Source of the DNA: Mytilus galloprovincialis
Lineage: Eukaryota > Mollusca > Bivalvia > Mytilida > Mytilidae
Length of the DNA: 64,000 bases
Direction of reading: 5' to 3'
NCBI RefSeq assembly: GCF_965363235.1
Contig: NC_134842.1
Coordinates: forward strand, 33,356,958-33,420,957
Shown here piece after piece: positions 43,101 to 57,721 of this stretch (its first letter is position 1; each line of letters starts with the position of its first letter). Made by a program: the position numbers and the translations under genes. Under the pieces are notes generated by a model. That model was not told where the DNA came from and did no database searches. It saw only the letters and a list, made by a program, of their open reading frames with translations.

Positions 43101-43662
43101 TTTTGTGTTCAGTTTACAGGAAGCTAAGTTTTTTTTACATTCTGGTTAGGTTAAAGATTTGTTAAGAATAGACCTATTAGGATTCGCACTCCAAGCAGTG
43201 GCGGATCCAGCCATTTTAAAAAAAAGGGGGGTTCCCAACCCAGGACAAAGGGGGGGGGGGGGGGGGGGGTGTTCCAACTATGTGTCCCCATTCAAATGCA
43301 TTGATCGGCCAAAAAAAAGGGGGTTCCAACCCCCGGAACCCCCTGGATCCGCCACTGCTAAGGCAAAAGAAGGCCATATACAATAATGCTGGAACAATAA
43401 ACATGCTGGTAAATATAAATAATATATTGCAGTTACATGTCTGTCACAGTGTCAGATTCCCCATTTTTCTTTGTCCATTATTGCCGAATTTTACTATTAA
43501 TACTGGTTTAATTTACATGCATGGTCAATGCCTGTTAAACATTTAAAGCAATAACAACTAAAGGGGGAGGGGTGTAAGAAATCAGTGTTAACTCAGACTC
43601 AGTCCCAACTTGGCCGGCTAAATTCTTACCGCTTTTAAAGCCGCAAGACGATCTTTGGTCAT
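2757..43662 (-). CDS. STX1: Syntaxin-1, plasma-membrane Q-SNARE (complete gene, three alternative 3' ends)
   Basis: Syntaxin-1 is the plasma-membrane t-SNARE. It pairs with SNAP-25 and a vesicle synaptobrevin, under Munc18 control, to drive regulated exocytosis. The nine common exons join in frame to 265 codons. The protein begins [20 protein letters not shown], as in vertebrate STX1. It continues with an acidic stretch, the Habc three-helix domain (about residues 27-150), a linker with EDMLESGNP, and the SNARE motif (about 187-253). The ionic-layer glutamine is Q228, the last codon of exon 8. A basic juxtamembrane KARR precedes the anchor. One of three terminal exons then adds 25 or 26 residues and a stop, giving proteins of 290, 290 or 291 aa, close to the roughly 288 aa of vertebrate STX1A. 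Family identity is seen directly in the sequence. Which anchor is used in which tissue is unknown. The 5' end lies head to head with RAN. Confidence 0.97.
4525..4721. repeat. 60-bp satellite, proximal part
   Basis: About three to four degenerate units of roughly 60 bp with the core GACCAGTATCCCAGTAAGCG and the sub-motif GTTTGCCACTGAATGTTAAA. The array stops abruptly at 4721, where an unrelated repeat begins, and resumes in the same phase family after 6240. The two blocks were therefore one array before the insertion. Confidence 0.8.
4722..6240. mobile_element. Interspersed element copy A, inserted in the satellite
   Basis: Starts ACCAGATGCTCCGCAGG followed by TTTATACGACCGCAGAGGTT, and ends in a GACGACGACGCC tract followed by ATACGACC...TTTTTGCGG(T)TGTATAAAA. 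The start motif TATACGACCGCA and the end motif TGCGGTTGTATA are inverted, giving subterminal inverted repeats. Copies B (56103-57198) and C (57722-59823) share both ends and differ in length. There is no coding capacity, so I infer a non-autonomous element. Internal blocks repeat the phrase CCTAAACTGTTGGGACC about every 150 bp. Confidence 0.75.
5217..5448. repeat. 35-bp dyad minisatellite inside element A
   Basis: Seven units of 35 bp, beginning CTTGCTATTGCACAATACTG and followed by GTGCAATTGAAAATTT. Starts are at 5217, 5252, 5286, 5321, 5356, 5391 and 5426. Each unit has a near-perfect dyad, TTGCACAATACTGTGCAA. Element C has only three units at 58650-58740, so copy number varies between element copies. 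Confidence 0.9.
6241..7635. repeat. 60-bp satellite, distal part
   Basis: About 20 degenerate units of 60-62 bp, each with a form of (A)AGATGAATTGACCAGTATC, CCAGTAAGCGTGAACTG and TTTGCCACTGAACGTTAAAC. The array is interrupted at 6417-6629 by a separate inverted-repeat element. Short open frames here are by-products of the periodicity. It lies in the 14.6-kb segment between STX1 terminal exons 10b and 10c. Confidence 0.88.
6417..6629. mobile_element. MITE, TACTGTGGAT family, in the satellite
   Basis: Left end TACTGTGGATCATTTATTTT and right end ATAATAATGAAACAACAGTA form imperfect terminal inverted repeats. An inner inverted pair ACCAATTTTCTTGGAT / ATCCACATTAAAATTGGTAT continues the symmetry. 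Related copies are at 24737-24919 and, partially, at 30411-30545. Because it sits within the 60-bp array, it inserted after the array formed. Confidence 0.75.
7636..12792. other. Non-coding stretch between STX1 terminal exons, few repeats
   Basis: Over 5 kb of AT-rich sequence with little recognisable repeat content, unlike its flanks. It is downstream of terminal exon 10b (stop at 14830) on the minus strand, so it could hold a long 3' untranslated region. Minus-strand AATAAA signals include one at 8169-8164. A more GC-balanced patch at about 8840-8960 contains a small hairpin, TGTGGCTTTGATGCCACA (8876-8893). An A-run lies near 10583-10604. No coding sequence is seen. Confidence 0.5.
12793..14572. 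mobile_element. Non-autonomous element with about 0.5-kb internal tandem units
   Basis: Left end about TGGCTTTAAACTAGAGGCTC then GAGCCTGTGTCGCTCACCTT. The right end has a GACGACGACGGACG tract followed by AGCTCACTTGGCCTTTCAG and CCAGGTGAGCTAAAAA. The ends share CTCACCTTGG / CCAGGTGAG in inverted orientation. The inside holds about three tandem units; the phrase GGGGCAGCAACCTAACAAC starts near 13200, 13681 and 14191. No transposase is seen. The element ends 258 bp downstream of the 10b stop codon, so the 10b transcript may read into it. Confidence 0.75.
14830..14907 (-). CDS. STX1: STX1 terminal exon 10b (alternative anchor)
   Basis: Acceptor CTCTCGTTTCAG leads into 25 codons and TAA. The product starts [18 protein letters not shown] and ends LGITLS. 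It is phase-compatible with exon 9 and gives a 290-aa protein. It resembles exon 10a closely at both DNA and protein level, and the adjacent intron flanks are similar too (AAACAACATTTAGACA against AAACAACATATAGACA). This points to a tandem exon duplication. The second lysine of the canonical KK is replaced by leucine. Confidence 0.9.
   Translation of the reverse strand, partial: KLIMIIVCVIVLLAIVALILGITLS
15220..15258. repeat. C-rich and A-rich simple sequence
   Basis: A run CCCCCTCCCCCCCCCCTCCC is followed by a short A-run between terminal exons 10a and 10b. No function is apparent. The remainder of 14908-15964 is intron or 3' untranslated sequence with no other feature recognised. Confidence 0.8.
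15965..16045 (-). CDS. STX1: STX1 terminal exon 10a (proximal, alternative anchor)
   Basis: Acceptor TTCCATTTCAG leads into 26 codons and TAG. The product starts [18 protein letters not shown] and ends GLSVGI. It is phase-compatible with exon 9 and gives a 291-aa protein. It is the first terminal exon reached by the polymerase, 1.35 kb after exon 9, so default splicing with early polyadenylation would produce this form. Its hydrophobic core differs from the canonical 10c exon but matches 10b. Confidence 0.9.
   Translation of the reverse strand, partial: KMIMIIICVIVLLAVIALIIGLSVGI
16046..17392 (-). other. STX1: STX1 intron 9 (to exon 10a)
   Basis: Ordinary AT-rich intron with donor GTAAGTTC after ARR. 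It includes a TATATATATATA run at about 17056-17070. Short open frames on both strands here have no recognisable domain. Confidence 0.8.
17393..17503 (-). CDS. STX1: STX1 exon 9 (C-terminal half of the SNARE motif)
   Basis: 111 bp, phase 0, encoding [18 protein letters not shown] ... [14 protein letters not shown]. It covers layers +1 to +8 of the SNARE helix and the juxtamembrane basic patch. It is the common splice donor for all three anchors. Confidence 0.96.
17686..17920. mobile_element. MITE, AGGCCAAATAAAAA family, copy 1
   Basis: About 235 bp beginning AGGCCAAATAAAAAAGTATG then TGTGGTTCC. It is nearly identical to the complete copy at 46022-46261, whose end is the inverted form. This copy has lost its last few bases (no terminal GGCCT). 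It shares the internal phrase GGGAGCAACATTCTGACTTT. It lies in STX1 intron 8. Confidence 0.85.
18390..18580. mobile_element. MITE with about 40-bp terminal inverted repeats
   Basis: Left end AAGGCTGTTCCATTAAAACA then TACATGGTACCCAGGGAAG. The right end is its inverse, CTTCCCTGGGTCCCATGTA through TGGAACAGCCCTT. A TA on each side may be the target duplication, as in mariner-type elements. It lies in STX1 intron 8, 36 bp from exon 8. Confidence 0.88.
18616..18753 (-). CDS. STX1: STX1 exon 8 (N-terminal half of the SNARE motif)
   Basis: 138 bp, phase 0, encoding [20 protein letters not shown] ... [12 protein letters not shown]. The final codon is the ionic zero-layer glutamine (Q228), so the exon border falls directly after the centre of the SNARE helix. 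Confidence 0.97.
19475..19548 (-). CDS. STX1: STX1 exon 7 (linker between Habc and SNARE)
   Basis: 74 bp. It completes a threonine codon split with exon 6 and encodes [20 protein letters not shown] then FTQD, matching the linker helix of the family that takes part in the closed conformation bound by Munc18. Flanking introns 7 (18754-19474) and 6 are AT-rich. Intron 7 shows nothing recognisable. Confidence 0.96.
20266..20448. repeat. Fold-back palindrome, about 85-bp arms
   Basis: The left arm (20266-20350) begins ACAAGATTTAAGAAATAATT and the right arm (20363-20448) is its near-perfect inverse, with only a few mismatches and a 12-base loop TTACTTTCGCTT. As RNA it would form a long hairpin within STX1 intron 6. 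It is probably a fold-back MITE. Confidence 0.9.
21600..21813 (-). mobile_element. tRNA-like SINE fragment
   Basis: On the minus strand the unit starts GGGGGGCTCAGTGTCTGA. It has an A-box-like TGGTCTAAGTAGTT (21794-21781) and a B-box GAGTTCGAACCCC (21743-21731) at tRNA-like spacing. Together these make an internal RNA polymerase III promoter head. A roughly 130-bp body follows. The sequence does not fold into a normal tRNA with an acceptor stem, so I call it a SINE and not a tRNA gene. It is in STX1 intron 6. Confidence 0.65.
21955..22063 (-). CDS. STX1: STX1 exon 6 (Habc, helix Hc)
   Basis: 109 bp, phase 0 at its start, encoding [20 protein letters not shown] then [16 protein letters not shown] and one base of a split codon. 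The block SRKFVEVM...[10 protein letters not shown] is diagnostic of syntaxin-1 Hc. Confidence 0.97.
22330..22353. repeat. A-homopolymer in STX1 intron 5
   Basis: A run of about 24 A. Neighbouring sequence has no retroposon hallmarks that I can recognise. Confidence 0.85.
22740..22880 (-). repeat. Dispersed mussel repeat, reverse copy
   Basis: Contains TTCTGTGTGAGCCATGTCTC and ends with TCATTCGCATTCATACCACA then TCTTCTTATAT. Read in reverse this is the AAGATGTGGTATGA(A/G)TGC head seen in other copies. A second copy of this subtype lies at 34345-34490. Confidence 0.7.
23169..23323. mobile_element. Short MITE, CAGTCTTCACG ends
   Basis: Terminal inverted repeats CAGTCTTCACG / CGTGAAGACTG enclose about 130 bp containing GGCAGCCCAGGCTGGTAAAA and two GGGCCTGT motifs. 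GC content is higher than in its surroundings. Confidence 0.75.
23601..23738. mobile_element. Short MITE, GGCCTTGAAGGCATAAAACT ends
   Basis: Left end GGCCTTGAAGGCATAAAACT and right end AGTTTTATGACCGTGAGGCC are imperfect inverted repeats. Inside, CACAAAAATCATGCTCGAAA occurs twice in direct orientation (once with a base change). It lies in STX1 intron 5. Confidence 0.75.
24737..24919. mobile_element. MITE, TACTGTGGAT family, second copy
   Basis: Starts TACTGTGGAGTTATTTTCAT and ends AATAATGAATCCACAGTA, the inverse, with the inner pair TTCATGGATT / AAAATCCATGAA. It is the same family as 6417-6629. Confidence 0.78.
24908..24987. repeat. 40-bp exact tandem duplication
   Basis: GAATCCACAGTATGTTTTAA and the following 20 bases occur twice head to tail without change. 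The duplication starts within the right end of the neighbouring MITE. It looks recent, or could be an assembly artefact. Confidence 0.92.
26344..26650. repeat. Diverged tandem duplication with T-run
   Basis: Two units of about 150 bp share GAACTTATTTATTTCTTGGC and AGAAAGTTTGG. The second has a poly(T) run at about 26517-26540. The rest of intron 5 between 24990 and 27040 shows nothing else recognisable. Confidence 0.7.
27043..27170. mobile_element. Diverged MITE, CAGTGGCGGAT-type ends
   Basis: Left end CAGTGACAGATTTAGAAATT and right end CTGTAAATCCGCATCTG are imperfect inverted repeats enclosing a G-run and a C-rich segment. It resembles the better-preserved copy at 43194-43359. A 128-codon minus-strand open frame overlapping it has no recognisable domain. 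Confidence 0.6.
28430..29150. repeat. Pair of diverged direct repeats in STX1 intron 5
   Basis: The phrase GAGAAATTCTAAGATAAAGT occurs near 28473 and 29101. Each is preceded by related text (CTAGCTACTTGTGGTGGAAA against TTGCTATTTGTAGTGTACAA). This suggests an old local duplication of about 620-bp spacing. The remainder of 27171-30091 has no recognised feature. Confidence 0.65.
30092..30165 (-). CDS. STX1: STX1 exon 5 (Habc, helix Hb/Hc)
   Basis: 74 bp. It completes the codon G|TG and encodes [20 protein letters not shown] then IRKTQ, nearly identical to vertebrate STX1 ([20 protein letters not shown] from memory). Confidence 0.97.
30411..30545. mobile_element. MITE, TACTGTGGAT family, partial copy
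   Basis: Left end TACTGTGGATGCATTTATTT and then TCATGGATAACAATATTTTG. The right inverted end is degraded. It lies in STX1 intron 4. Confidence 0.55.
30718..30905. repeat. About 50-bp tandem repeat, four degenerate units
   Basis: Units share the order TATACAGTGAAAACATTTAA, CTGTGTCAGGGTC and TTA. The last two are the most alike. The rest of intron 4 (30906-31842) shows nothing recognisable. Confidence 0.75.
31843..31917 (-). CDS. STX1: STX1 exon 4 (Habc, helix Hb)
   Basis: 75 bp encoding [20 protein letters not shown] then RGKLK, with split codons at both ends (phase 1). It matches [20 protein letters not shown] of vertebrate STX1 (from memory). Confidence 0.96.
32050..32345 (-). repeat. Bivalve repeat, reverse-oriented fragment
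   Basis: Contains AAACAAGAATGTGTCCCTAG, ATAGGGAACATGTGTACTAA and ACTTTAACCTGAAGCAGGA. It is the inverse of the unit ending GGGACACATTCTTGTT at about 60840 and 62040. It lies in STX1 intron 3. Confidence 0.7.
32972..33075. mobile_element. Degraded MITE, CAGTGGCGGATCCAG-type
   Basis: GTAGTGGCTGATCCAGACAG and GCCTGGATCAGTCCCCTGC form degraded inverted ends around a GGTGGTGGTGGTGGG tract. It is compared with the better copy at 43194-43359. Confidence 0.5.
33076..34344. other. STX1 intron 3, no feature recognised
   Basis: AT-rich intronic sequence with no exon-like conserved block, no clear inverted repeat and no recognisable protein-coding frame. Confidence 0.5.
34345..34490 (-). repeat. Dispersed mussel repeat, reverse copy
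   Basis: GCTTGCTGTTCCGTGTGAGC, then CATGTTGAAGGCCGTACCTT, and TGTCTCATTTGCACTCATAC at the end. It is the same subtype as 22740-22880. Confidence 0.75.
35320..35725. repeat. Bivalve repeat with two related subunits
   Basis: The phrase ATCTATAACTTGTCAAGGTA recurs as GTCTATAACTTGTCATGATG, and AAATCAATATCATCAAGCAC recurs as AAATCAATATCTTCAAGCAC. It is followed by GACGGATGGGCAGACAGACA. This is an interspersed repeat of two about 180-bp halves, with no coding function seen. The flanks (34491-35319 and 35726-37734) show only a GTAA microsatellite at about 36590-36606. Confidence 0.65.
37735..37852. repeat. About 50-bp tandem repeat, three units
   Basis: Units carry AATATGACCAAGCTCCTGAA and a following TATTTTGGGCTT-like stretch. 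Three are recognisable, the last diverged. Confidence 0.8.
38290..38415 (+). repeat. Dispersed mussel repeat (AATGGAAACGGGAAATGTG type)
   Basis: AATGGAAACGGGAAATGTGT, then GAAGGCCACCAATGGGTCTT and CAACATGGCATAAA. I recognise it as a common mussel interspersed repeat from general experience. No ends are defined here. Confidence 0.55.
38515..38614 (-). CDS. STX1: STX1 exon 3 (Habc, helix Ha)
   Basis: 100 bp encoding [20 protein letters not shown] then [13 protein letters not shown] and one base of a split lysine codon. Intron 2 (38615-39691) shows nothing recognisable. Confidence 0.97.
39692..39772 (-). CDS. STX1: STX1 exon 2 (acidic N-terminal region)
   Basis: 81 bp, phase 0, encoding [20 protein letters not shown] then MDMFFEQ, between acceptor TTTTAG and donor GTATAAAC. 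It is almost the same as the vertebrate N-terminus. Confidence 0.97.
40149..40181. repeat. (AT)n microsatellite
   Basis: About 16 uninterrupted AT units in STX1 intron 1. Confidence 0.95.
40225..41456. mobile_element. hAT-like non-autonomous element, 1.23 kb, with CCTAA duplication
   Basis: Left end CAGTGTTCCAGCTAGGATTT and right end CGGCCTAGCTGGAACACTG give inverted termini of about 16 bp. CCTAA directly abuts both ends (40220-40224 and 41457-41461), a likely target duplication. The termini continue into GC-rich blocks (AAAGGGCAGGGCGCC on the left; GGCGGGCGCCGCGCCC on the right) that are themselves inverted. CAG-N-G termini are typical of hAT elements. Their usual duplication is 8 bp, so either it has decayed or this is another superfamily. 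No transposase frame is present. Confidence 0.82.
41838..42086. mobile_element. MITE with AGGCC termini
   Basis: Left end AGGCCACAATTAAAAATATT then TTGGTTGCCCAAACCCTACC. The right end GGTAGGTAGCGTTTGGGCAA ... TTCTTTTTTATGGCCT is the inverse with mismatches. Similar ends and the GGGTAGGTAGG phrase link it distantly to the MITEs at 17686 and 46022. It is in STX1 intron 1. The flanking stretch 42087-43193 shows nothing else recognised. Confidence 0.78.
43194..43359. mobile_element. MITE, AGCAGTGGCGGATCCAG ends
   Basis: Perfect terminal inverted repeats AGCAGTGGCGGATCCAG / CTGGATCCGCCACTGCT enclose GGGGGGTTCCCAACCC and a G-run of about 19. It belongs to a widespread animal DNA-transposon family with CAGTGGCGGATCC ends. 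It sits 270 bp downstream of STX1 exon 1, inside intron 1. Confidence 0.92.
43630..43662 (-). CDS. STX1: STX1 exon 1 (start codon)
   Basis: ATG at 43662-43660 in the context GAAAAATGACC. It encodes [11 protein letters not shown] over 33 bp, followed by donor GTAAGAAT. This start is fixed by the strongly conserved [11 protein letters not shown]-terminus. The upstream minus-strand sequence is probably 5' untranslated. Confidence 0.96.
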
Positions 43663-44030
43663 TTTTCAACTTAAGTGTATACTATTTTCATCAACTCATT
43701 AAGATCACTGTAGTCTTTATATGTATTGTTACATGTTACTTCCAAATTCCGATGATACATAAGAAAATCGATACAATTTTAATATCGTCTACCATCATAA
43801 CACTAGCAAGTGCGCAAGTTCATGCGGGGTTTCCTTCTTCCGGCTGTGTCGCACTTAATGATTTTATTTAGCGGGTAAATAATATTTGTTGTTGAATTTA
43901 AATTTTCAAAGATATTTCAAAGGACAGAAATCTTCCATCGCATAAGCTCTATTTTTGGTAGTTTATATAATCTAAAGTGCCGGCAAATACCCGCCAAAAC
44001 CAGTTTAAACCCCCCTTCCGGTAAATCTCT
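43663..44030. promoter_or_regulatory. Putative bidirectional STX1/RAN promoter
   Basis: Divergent genes start on either side, and the segment is richer in G, C and CpG than its surroundings. It contains CTTCCGG (ETS-type) near 43847 and at 44015-44021, CCCGCCAAAA (E2F-type, TTTTGGCGGG on the other strand) at 43990-43999, and GCGCCATTTC (YY1/initiator-like) at about 44032. No convincing TATA box is fixed. Transcription starts are inferred only. Confidence 0.5.
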
Positions 44031-44064
44031 TGCGCCATTTCTTGACTGTAGAGGGACATAGCAG
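44010..44064 (+). other. RAN: Probable RAN noncoding exon 1
   Basis: TCTTGCGCCATTTCTTGACT through GGACATAGCAG ends at a consensus donor, GTAAAATC (44065). The first coding exon has an acceptor 12 bases before its ATG, so an upstream noncoding exon must exist. Vertebrate RAN has one as well. The 5' limit is a guess. Alternative donors downstream cannot be excluded. Confidence 0.5.
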
Positions 44065-45539
44065 GTAAAATCGTCTGTCATCCTATGAAAGAAATCATTT
44101 CAATTACACCTTTGATGAATTATTTGTATAGCAAACAGCATGTTTTAATGTTTTATCACTTCATTTTTTATTAATTCCATTTCAACTCGTTACCACAAAC
44201 AATATACCTGATCGTCTTTGTCATTCTTCAACTTGTAAAGTTGACTGGAAAGAGATATAAAATTCCTGTTAGTATTGAAACTAAATATTCATCATACAAA
44301 ACTAATTGCGTATGACAACCTGAAGTTAATAACGATCAGACTTCCACAGTCACTTCTAGAATAAATAAATAATAATGCGTCAAATTCATTTATTTGGCGG
44401 AATTTTATGGTGGTGTAATTTCAGAATATATGTAAATACATAGAATAAACTTACAATTACACACTGGATTTATTCCATAGAGTTGTAAGCAAACAGTTAA
44501 TGACCAGCTTTTCAATATTTTTTTTGTTATTGTTTTAGAGACACTTGTATAATTTTATAGTAAGAAATGTCGCCTCAAACATTGTTGAAGCGCAAACAAA
44601 CAAGAAACTTAGATGTAATCTGGTAATATGTACTATGTATTAATAGAGCTTGTATTGTCATTGTTGATTAATGCTGCGAACCTACAGATCGTAATGATTA
44701 ATTTGTAATGCCACACAGTTCATCAGCACTTAAATATGTTGAATGTCAAGGTCCTCTCGAGTCGAGATGACAGAATCTCCTTTCAGTTTAGTGTTTACAG
44801 CTTGATTGATCTAGACAGTGATATACAGATTTAGAGTCTTAGAATAGAAAATAGTTTTCTATAATGATGTATTTTTAATATAAACAACTCAGACTCATAT
44901 TTGACAGTCATGATGGCAGATTAAATCATATCTATTTTAAAATTATATCTTGGAAAGAACTGGTTCAAACTGACTTTCAAAGAAATATTGCACAACGCAC
45001 ATACATACATACATACATGTACAGTATACCTATACATGCAACAATATTGATAGTAAAATAACTTGCTGGTCATCTTAGGTGTTCATAAAAGTTGTGGGGG
45101 AAACTGATTTTGTTAAAGTAAGTGAATTCTCAGTTATCTTGATAGTCATCCAAGTTTATCAAACTAATGTGCTACTACCATCTCTGGATTAAATATTGTT
45201 ATGCAGGCCTGCGTTAATCTAAGTAAACTGCATTGTTCATGATTTGGTGTAAATTTCAGTTCTAAGATTTTTCATTAAAAGCAGGCCAGAGTATTTAAAA
45301 GCACGTGAACAATTTTCATTATCAAAACATCAAAAGGCATGCAGATTTGACAATTTGGTGAGATCCAAGATTAACAACTGTCAACATGATTAACACTTAA
45401 CAATTGCCATATGGTCATTATATAAACTCGATCTTCTGTACTGCTCATTACCTAAATGTATGTTTATAATGTGTTTTTAAATTAGTTCAATATACAACTG
45501 AATTATCAATGTATGAATTACCTTTTTATTCTATTTTAG
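44065..45539 (+). other. RAN: RAN intron 1
   Basis: AT-rich intron with a CATA microsatellite at about 45000-45020. Its acceptor is TTCTATTTTAG. I see no other gene or repeat family in it. Confidence 0.5.
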
Positions 45540-45552
45540 AAATTAAACAAAC

Positions 45553-54469
<8,917 letters not shown>

Positions 54470-55535
54470 TGAGTGTCTGAACTTAGTCTGACTATTTCAT
54501 GTGAAGTTTTTATCCAAACAAAGTAGCTGACAAACCTTGCAGATGGGGAAGACTTTTGATTGGTTGGACATTCAGAGAATGCCAATATTTAAATTTACTC
54601 CATTTAGCATAATATGGCTCATTTTATATCTGCTCCCTCTATTATAATAATAGCGGAATGCCTTTTGGTACAATTTATATACATGGTTGATGCCACATTG
54701 TTAGCTGCTCTGTTGTCATGGTGATTGATCTGATATTACGATAGGACTGCACACGTCATCCTTAAGAAAGCTTTGGATTTGTCATCGCTATAGAAAAGAA
54801 TTGTTCATTTGGAGAAAAATTAAAAGCTGTATATTTTACCATTTAACTCTGTAAAATGTGTCATCCTATAAATTATGTGGATATTTAACATACTAAAAAT
54901 CATGTTATTTATTGAATTGGAAATACAGTGTTAATTTGAAGCATTCTTAAGCCAGGGTTGTATATTATTTATATTCTTACTTGGATCACAATGTAATAAA
55001 ATAGATGCTGCTCAAAAGGAGAGATGCTATTTATAGAAAGTTGAAGTGCGAAAGGGTTGTATGAAAAAGAAAGTTGCTATTTTTGGAAATTTTACACTAT
55101 TTTGTCATATTGTGAACTTAATTTTTAGGTCAGGGCTTCATAATTTTATTAAAATGTTTTTTTCATAGTTAACAAACAACATACATTAACACAATTTTGT
55201 TTTTTATTTTTAATGCAATTTTCTAAAGATTCATTTTGTGGTGAAAACATCAATTAAATGTGTATAATTTCTGCAAAAGTAGAAAATTATGAAGCCCTGT
55301 ATAGTTGATACATTAAATGCTATTATTCTATTATAAATGCTTTGTTAGATCCAATTTTTACTTGTCTCACAGGTTTGATATAACAAAAATATGTCTTTTG
55401 TATTGTATTGAGAGAAAGGTTCAATTAGATTTTAAATGAATTGATATTGTAAACTCGTTTTATGTGGAACAAAGCATTTGTTTTATGTGATTTTCAAAAA
55501 CAACAGAAAATAAATATTATAAGTGATCATGTGTT
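54470..55535 (+). other. RAN: RAN 3' untranslated region
   Basis: About 1.05 kb after the stop. Candidate polyadenylation signals are AATAAA at 54995-55000 and at 55509-55514, the latter followed by a GT-rich stretch (CATGTGTTGATAT). The end is estimated from the second signal. Confidence 0.55.
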
Positions 55536-55727
55536 GATATAACATGAATGCCTTTACAATGTAAATCCAGCTTGCCAGATCGCACCCCCGTTGCTATGGG
55601 TATGGCATTTTGAATTTTAATGATTTCATGGGAAGAACAAAATGACCAGTTGTCACTTGTTTTAAGCTAGATGGCTATTTTAAGAAAGAAAATCATCTCG
55701 AAACACTGTTCCAATATAAAATTTAAC

Positions 55728-56100
55728 AAAATACAAAAAAAATGATATAGTATAATTGCCAATGAGACCAAATGACACAGAAATTAACTACAATAAGTCA
55801 CAGTATAACCTTCAACAATGAGCAAAACCCATACTGCATAATCAGCTATAAATGGCACTGAAATGACAAATCTTAACCAATTCAAACTAGAAAACTTACA
55901 GCCGAATTTATGTAACATTTCAGTAAACAACAACCACTGAATTACAGGCTCTTGACCTGGGACATGCATACATACATACAGAATGTTGCAGGTTAAACAT
56001 GTTAGTGGGTCCCAACCATCTCCCTAACACGAGAATGAACTATTAAAATTAGCTGAAAAAGGATTAACTCAACAGATTGAAACAAATATAAATACATCCA
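55728..56100 (+). repeat. Dispersed mussel repeat, longest intact copy
   Basis: AAAAAATGATATAGTATAAT then TGCCAATGAGACCAAATGAC, CAACAATGAGCAAAACCCAT, TTGACCTGGGACATGCATAC and GCTGAAAAAGGATTAACTCA. It serves as the reference for the broken copy at 47380-49465. Confidence 0.75.
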
Positions 56101-56102
56101 AC

Positions 56103-57198
56103 AACCAGATGCTCCGCAGGGCGCAGCTTTATACAACAGCAGAGGTTGAACCCTGAACGTTTGGGGCTAGTATGGACACAACACACAAGCTGGATACAGC
56201 TCTGAATTTTAGATTTTGATTAAATAGTTGACACAGCATATGATACAGAATGAATGTGGTCTCATGAACTTATATTTTTTTTTTTGCTTTTGAGCAATTC
56301 ACTGTGGCTTTAGACTGCTGTTGAATATTAATCCTAGCAAAAAAAAAATTTTGAAGAAACTTTCTTTTTAATTTCTGAAATGAGAAAAAAATGACCCCCC
56401 CCCCCCCCCCCCCCCCCCCATTTTTTCACCTCTTCCTTTCCCTTATTCCAAAAATGATCTCAATTCAAATTTATAATGGAGTTTGCAACAATAACTACTC
56501 ATTTAAATACGTCATAAAATGTCATACAGTCATGGTTAAAATTAATATTTATTAATAGTAACTTCTAAAAAAATAAATGGGGAATGTGTCCAAAGAGACA
56601 CGGATGATGCCCCGCTAGCATAAAACGCTATAAAGGGACATAACTCAAGAACTGTAAAAGTTAAGCTGCCAAAAATAGAACTTGAACTGAGTTTAGAGGT
56701 AATAAGCATTATATACACATTTCATTAAATTTAGTTGAGACAAACTTAAGTTGAGAGAACAAAAACTAAAAAAATCTTCAATTTTAAGATAACTCCAATT
56801 TTCAAAAATTTCATTGGGTTTAGGTGATTCAACAACCATTCTGGACAAAGAAAGATAACTCCAATTAAAAATGCTTGTTTTTGGTTCTTTATTCCTAGAC
56901 TGTTTGCTCCATAACCCACAAAATATATCCCAACCTTCTACTTATGGTATTAGAACAATTGAAATACTTTTTGTACTCGCACTAGATAAATGCTTGTTTT
57001 GGGCCCCTAATTCCTAAACCTTGGGGACCACAACCCCCAAATTCAACCCCAAGCTTCCTTTTGTGGTTATAAACATTGTGTTAAAATTTTATTGTTTTCT
57101 ATTCACTTAAACTAAAGTTATTATCCGGAAACCACCCGTCTTCGGACGACAAGGTGATGCCAATATACGACCGCAAAAATATTTGCGGTAATATAAAA
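56103..57198. mobile_element. Interspersed element copy B
   Basis: Starts ACCAGATGCTCCGCAGGGCG and ends ATACGACCGCAAAAATATTT then GCGGTAATATAAAA. It includes a C-run of about 22 at 56397-56419. It lacks the 35-bp minisatellite found in A and C and carries a GAATGTGTCCAAAGAGACAC block (56584) instead. Confidence 0.75.
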
Positions 57199-57431
57199 AC
57201 GGGATGTGGCTTTTATTCACACCACCTGATAGCAGAAAGGTGTCATTTGTGAATTTCACTGTCGGATAGGTAACTCATTCATTCGCCAGTACATGTAGTG
57301 CAAAAAAGTGTTGTGCAATCATGAACATAATTTTCTTAAGTCATTTAAGTAAAGTTCTATGAGGCTGCAGATTCTTCAGTGCCTAATAAAAAGTTCAAAT
57401 CATGCATACAAGACCATTCAAATGTATGGTA

Positions 57432-57721
57432 TAATTGTCAAGCCTGCAACTTTTGTTGCAGAAGGCTGGACATAGGGATAGTTAGCTAACTTCTTAAAAG
57501 CTTTATATTTTAGAAGGTGGAAGACCTCAACCCTGCAACTTTTGTTGCAGAAGGCTGGACATAGGGATAGTTAGCTAACTTCTTAAAAGCTTTATATTTT
57601 AGAAGGTGGAAGACCTGGATGCTTCATACTTTGTATATAGATGCCTCATGTTACAAACTTTCCATCAGTCACATGTCCAATTATGTCCTTGGGGCTCGTT
57701 TTCATAGTTCAGTGACTTGAA
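57432..57721 (+). repeat. Bivalve long repeat unit 1, left part, with 89-bp tandem duplication
   Basis: CCTGCAACTTTTGTTGCAGA and the next 69 bases are repeated with almost no change (57443 and 57532). Then follow ATGCCTCATGTTACAAACTT and TCAGTCACATGTCCAATTAT, which match 60990-61030 of unit 2. It ends ...GTGACTTGAAAA where element C is inserted. Confidence 0.8.

Noticed and set aside
43159..43546. Glycine- and proline-rich open frames over the G-run
   Set aside because: They are translations of the MITE at 43194-43359 and its homopolymer.
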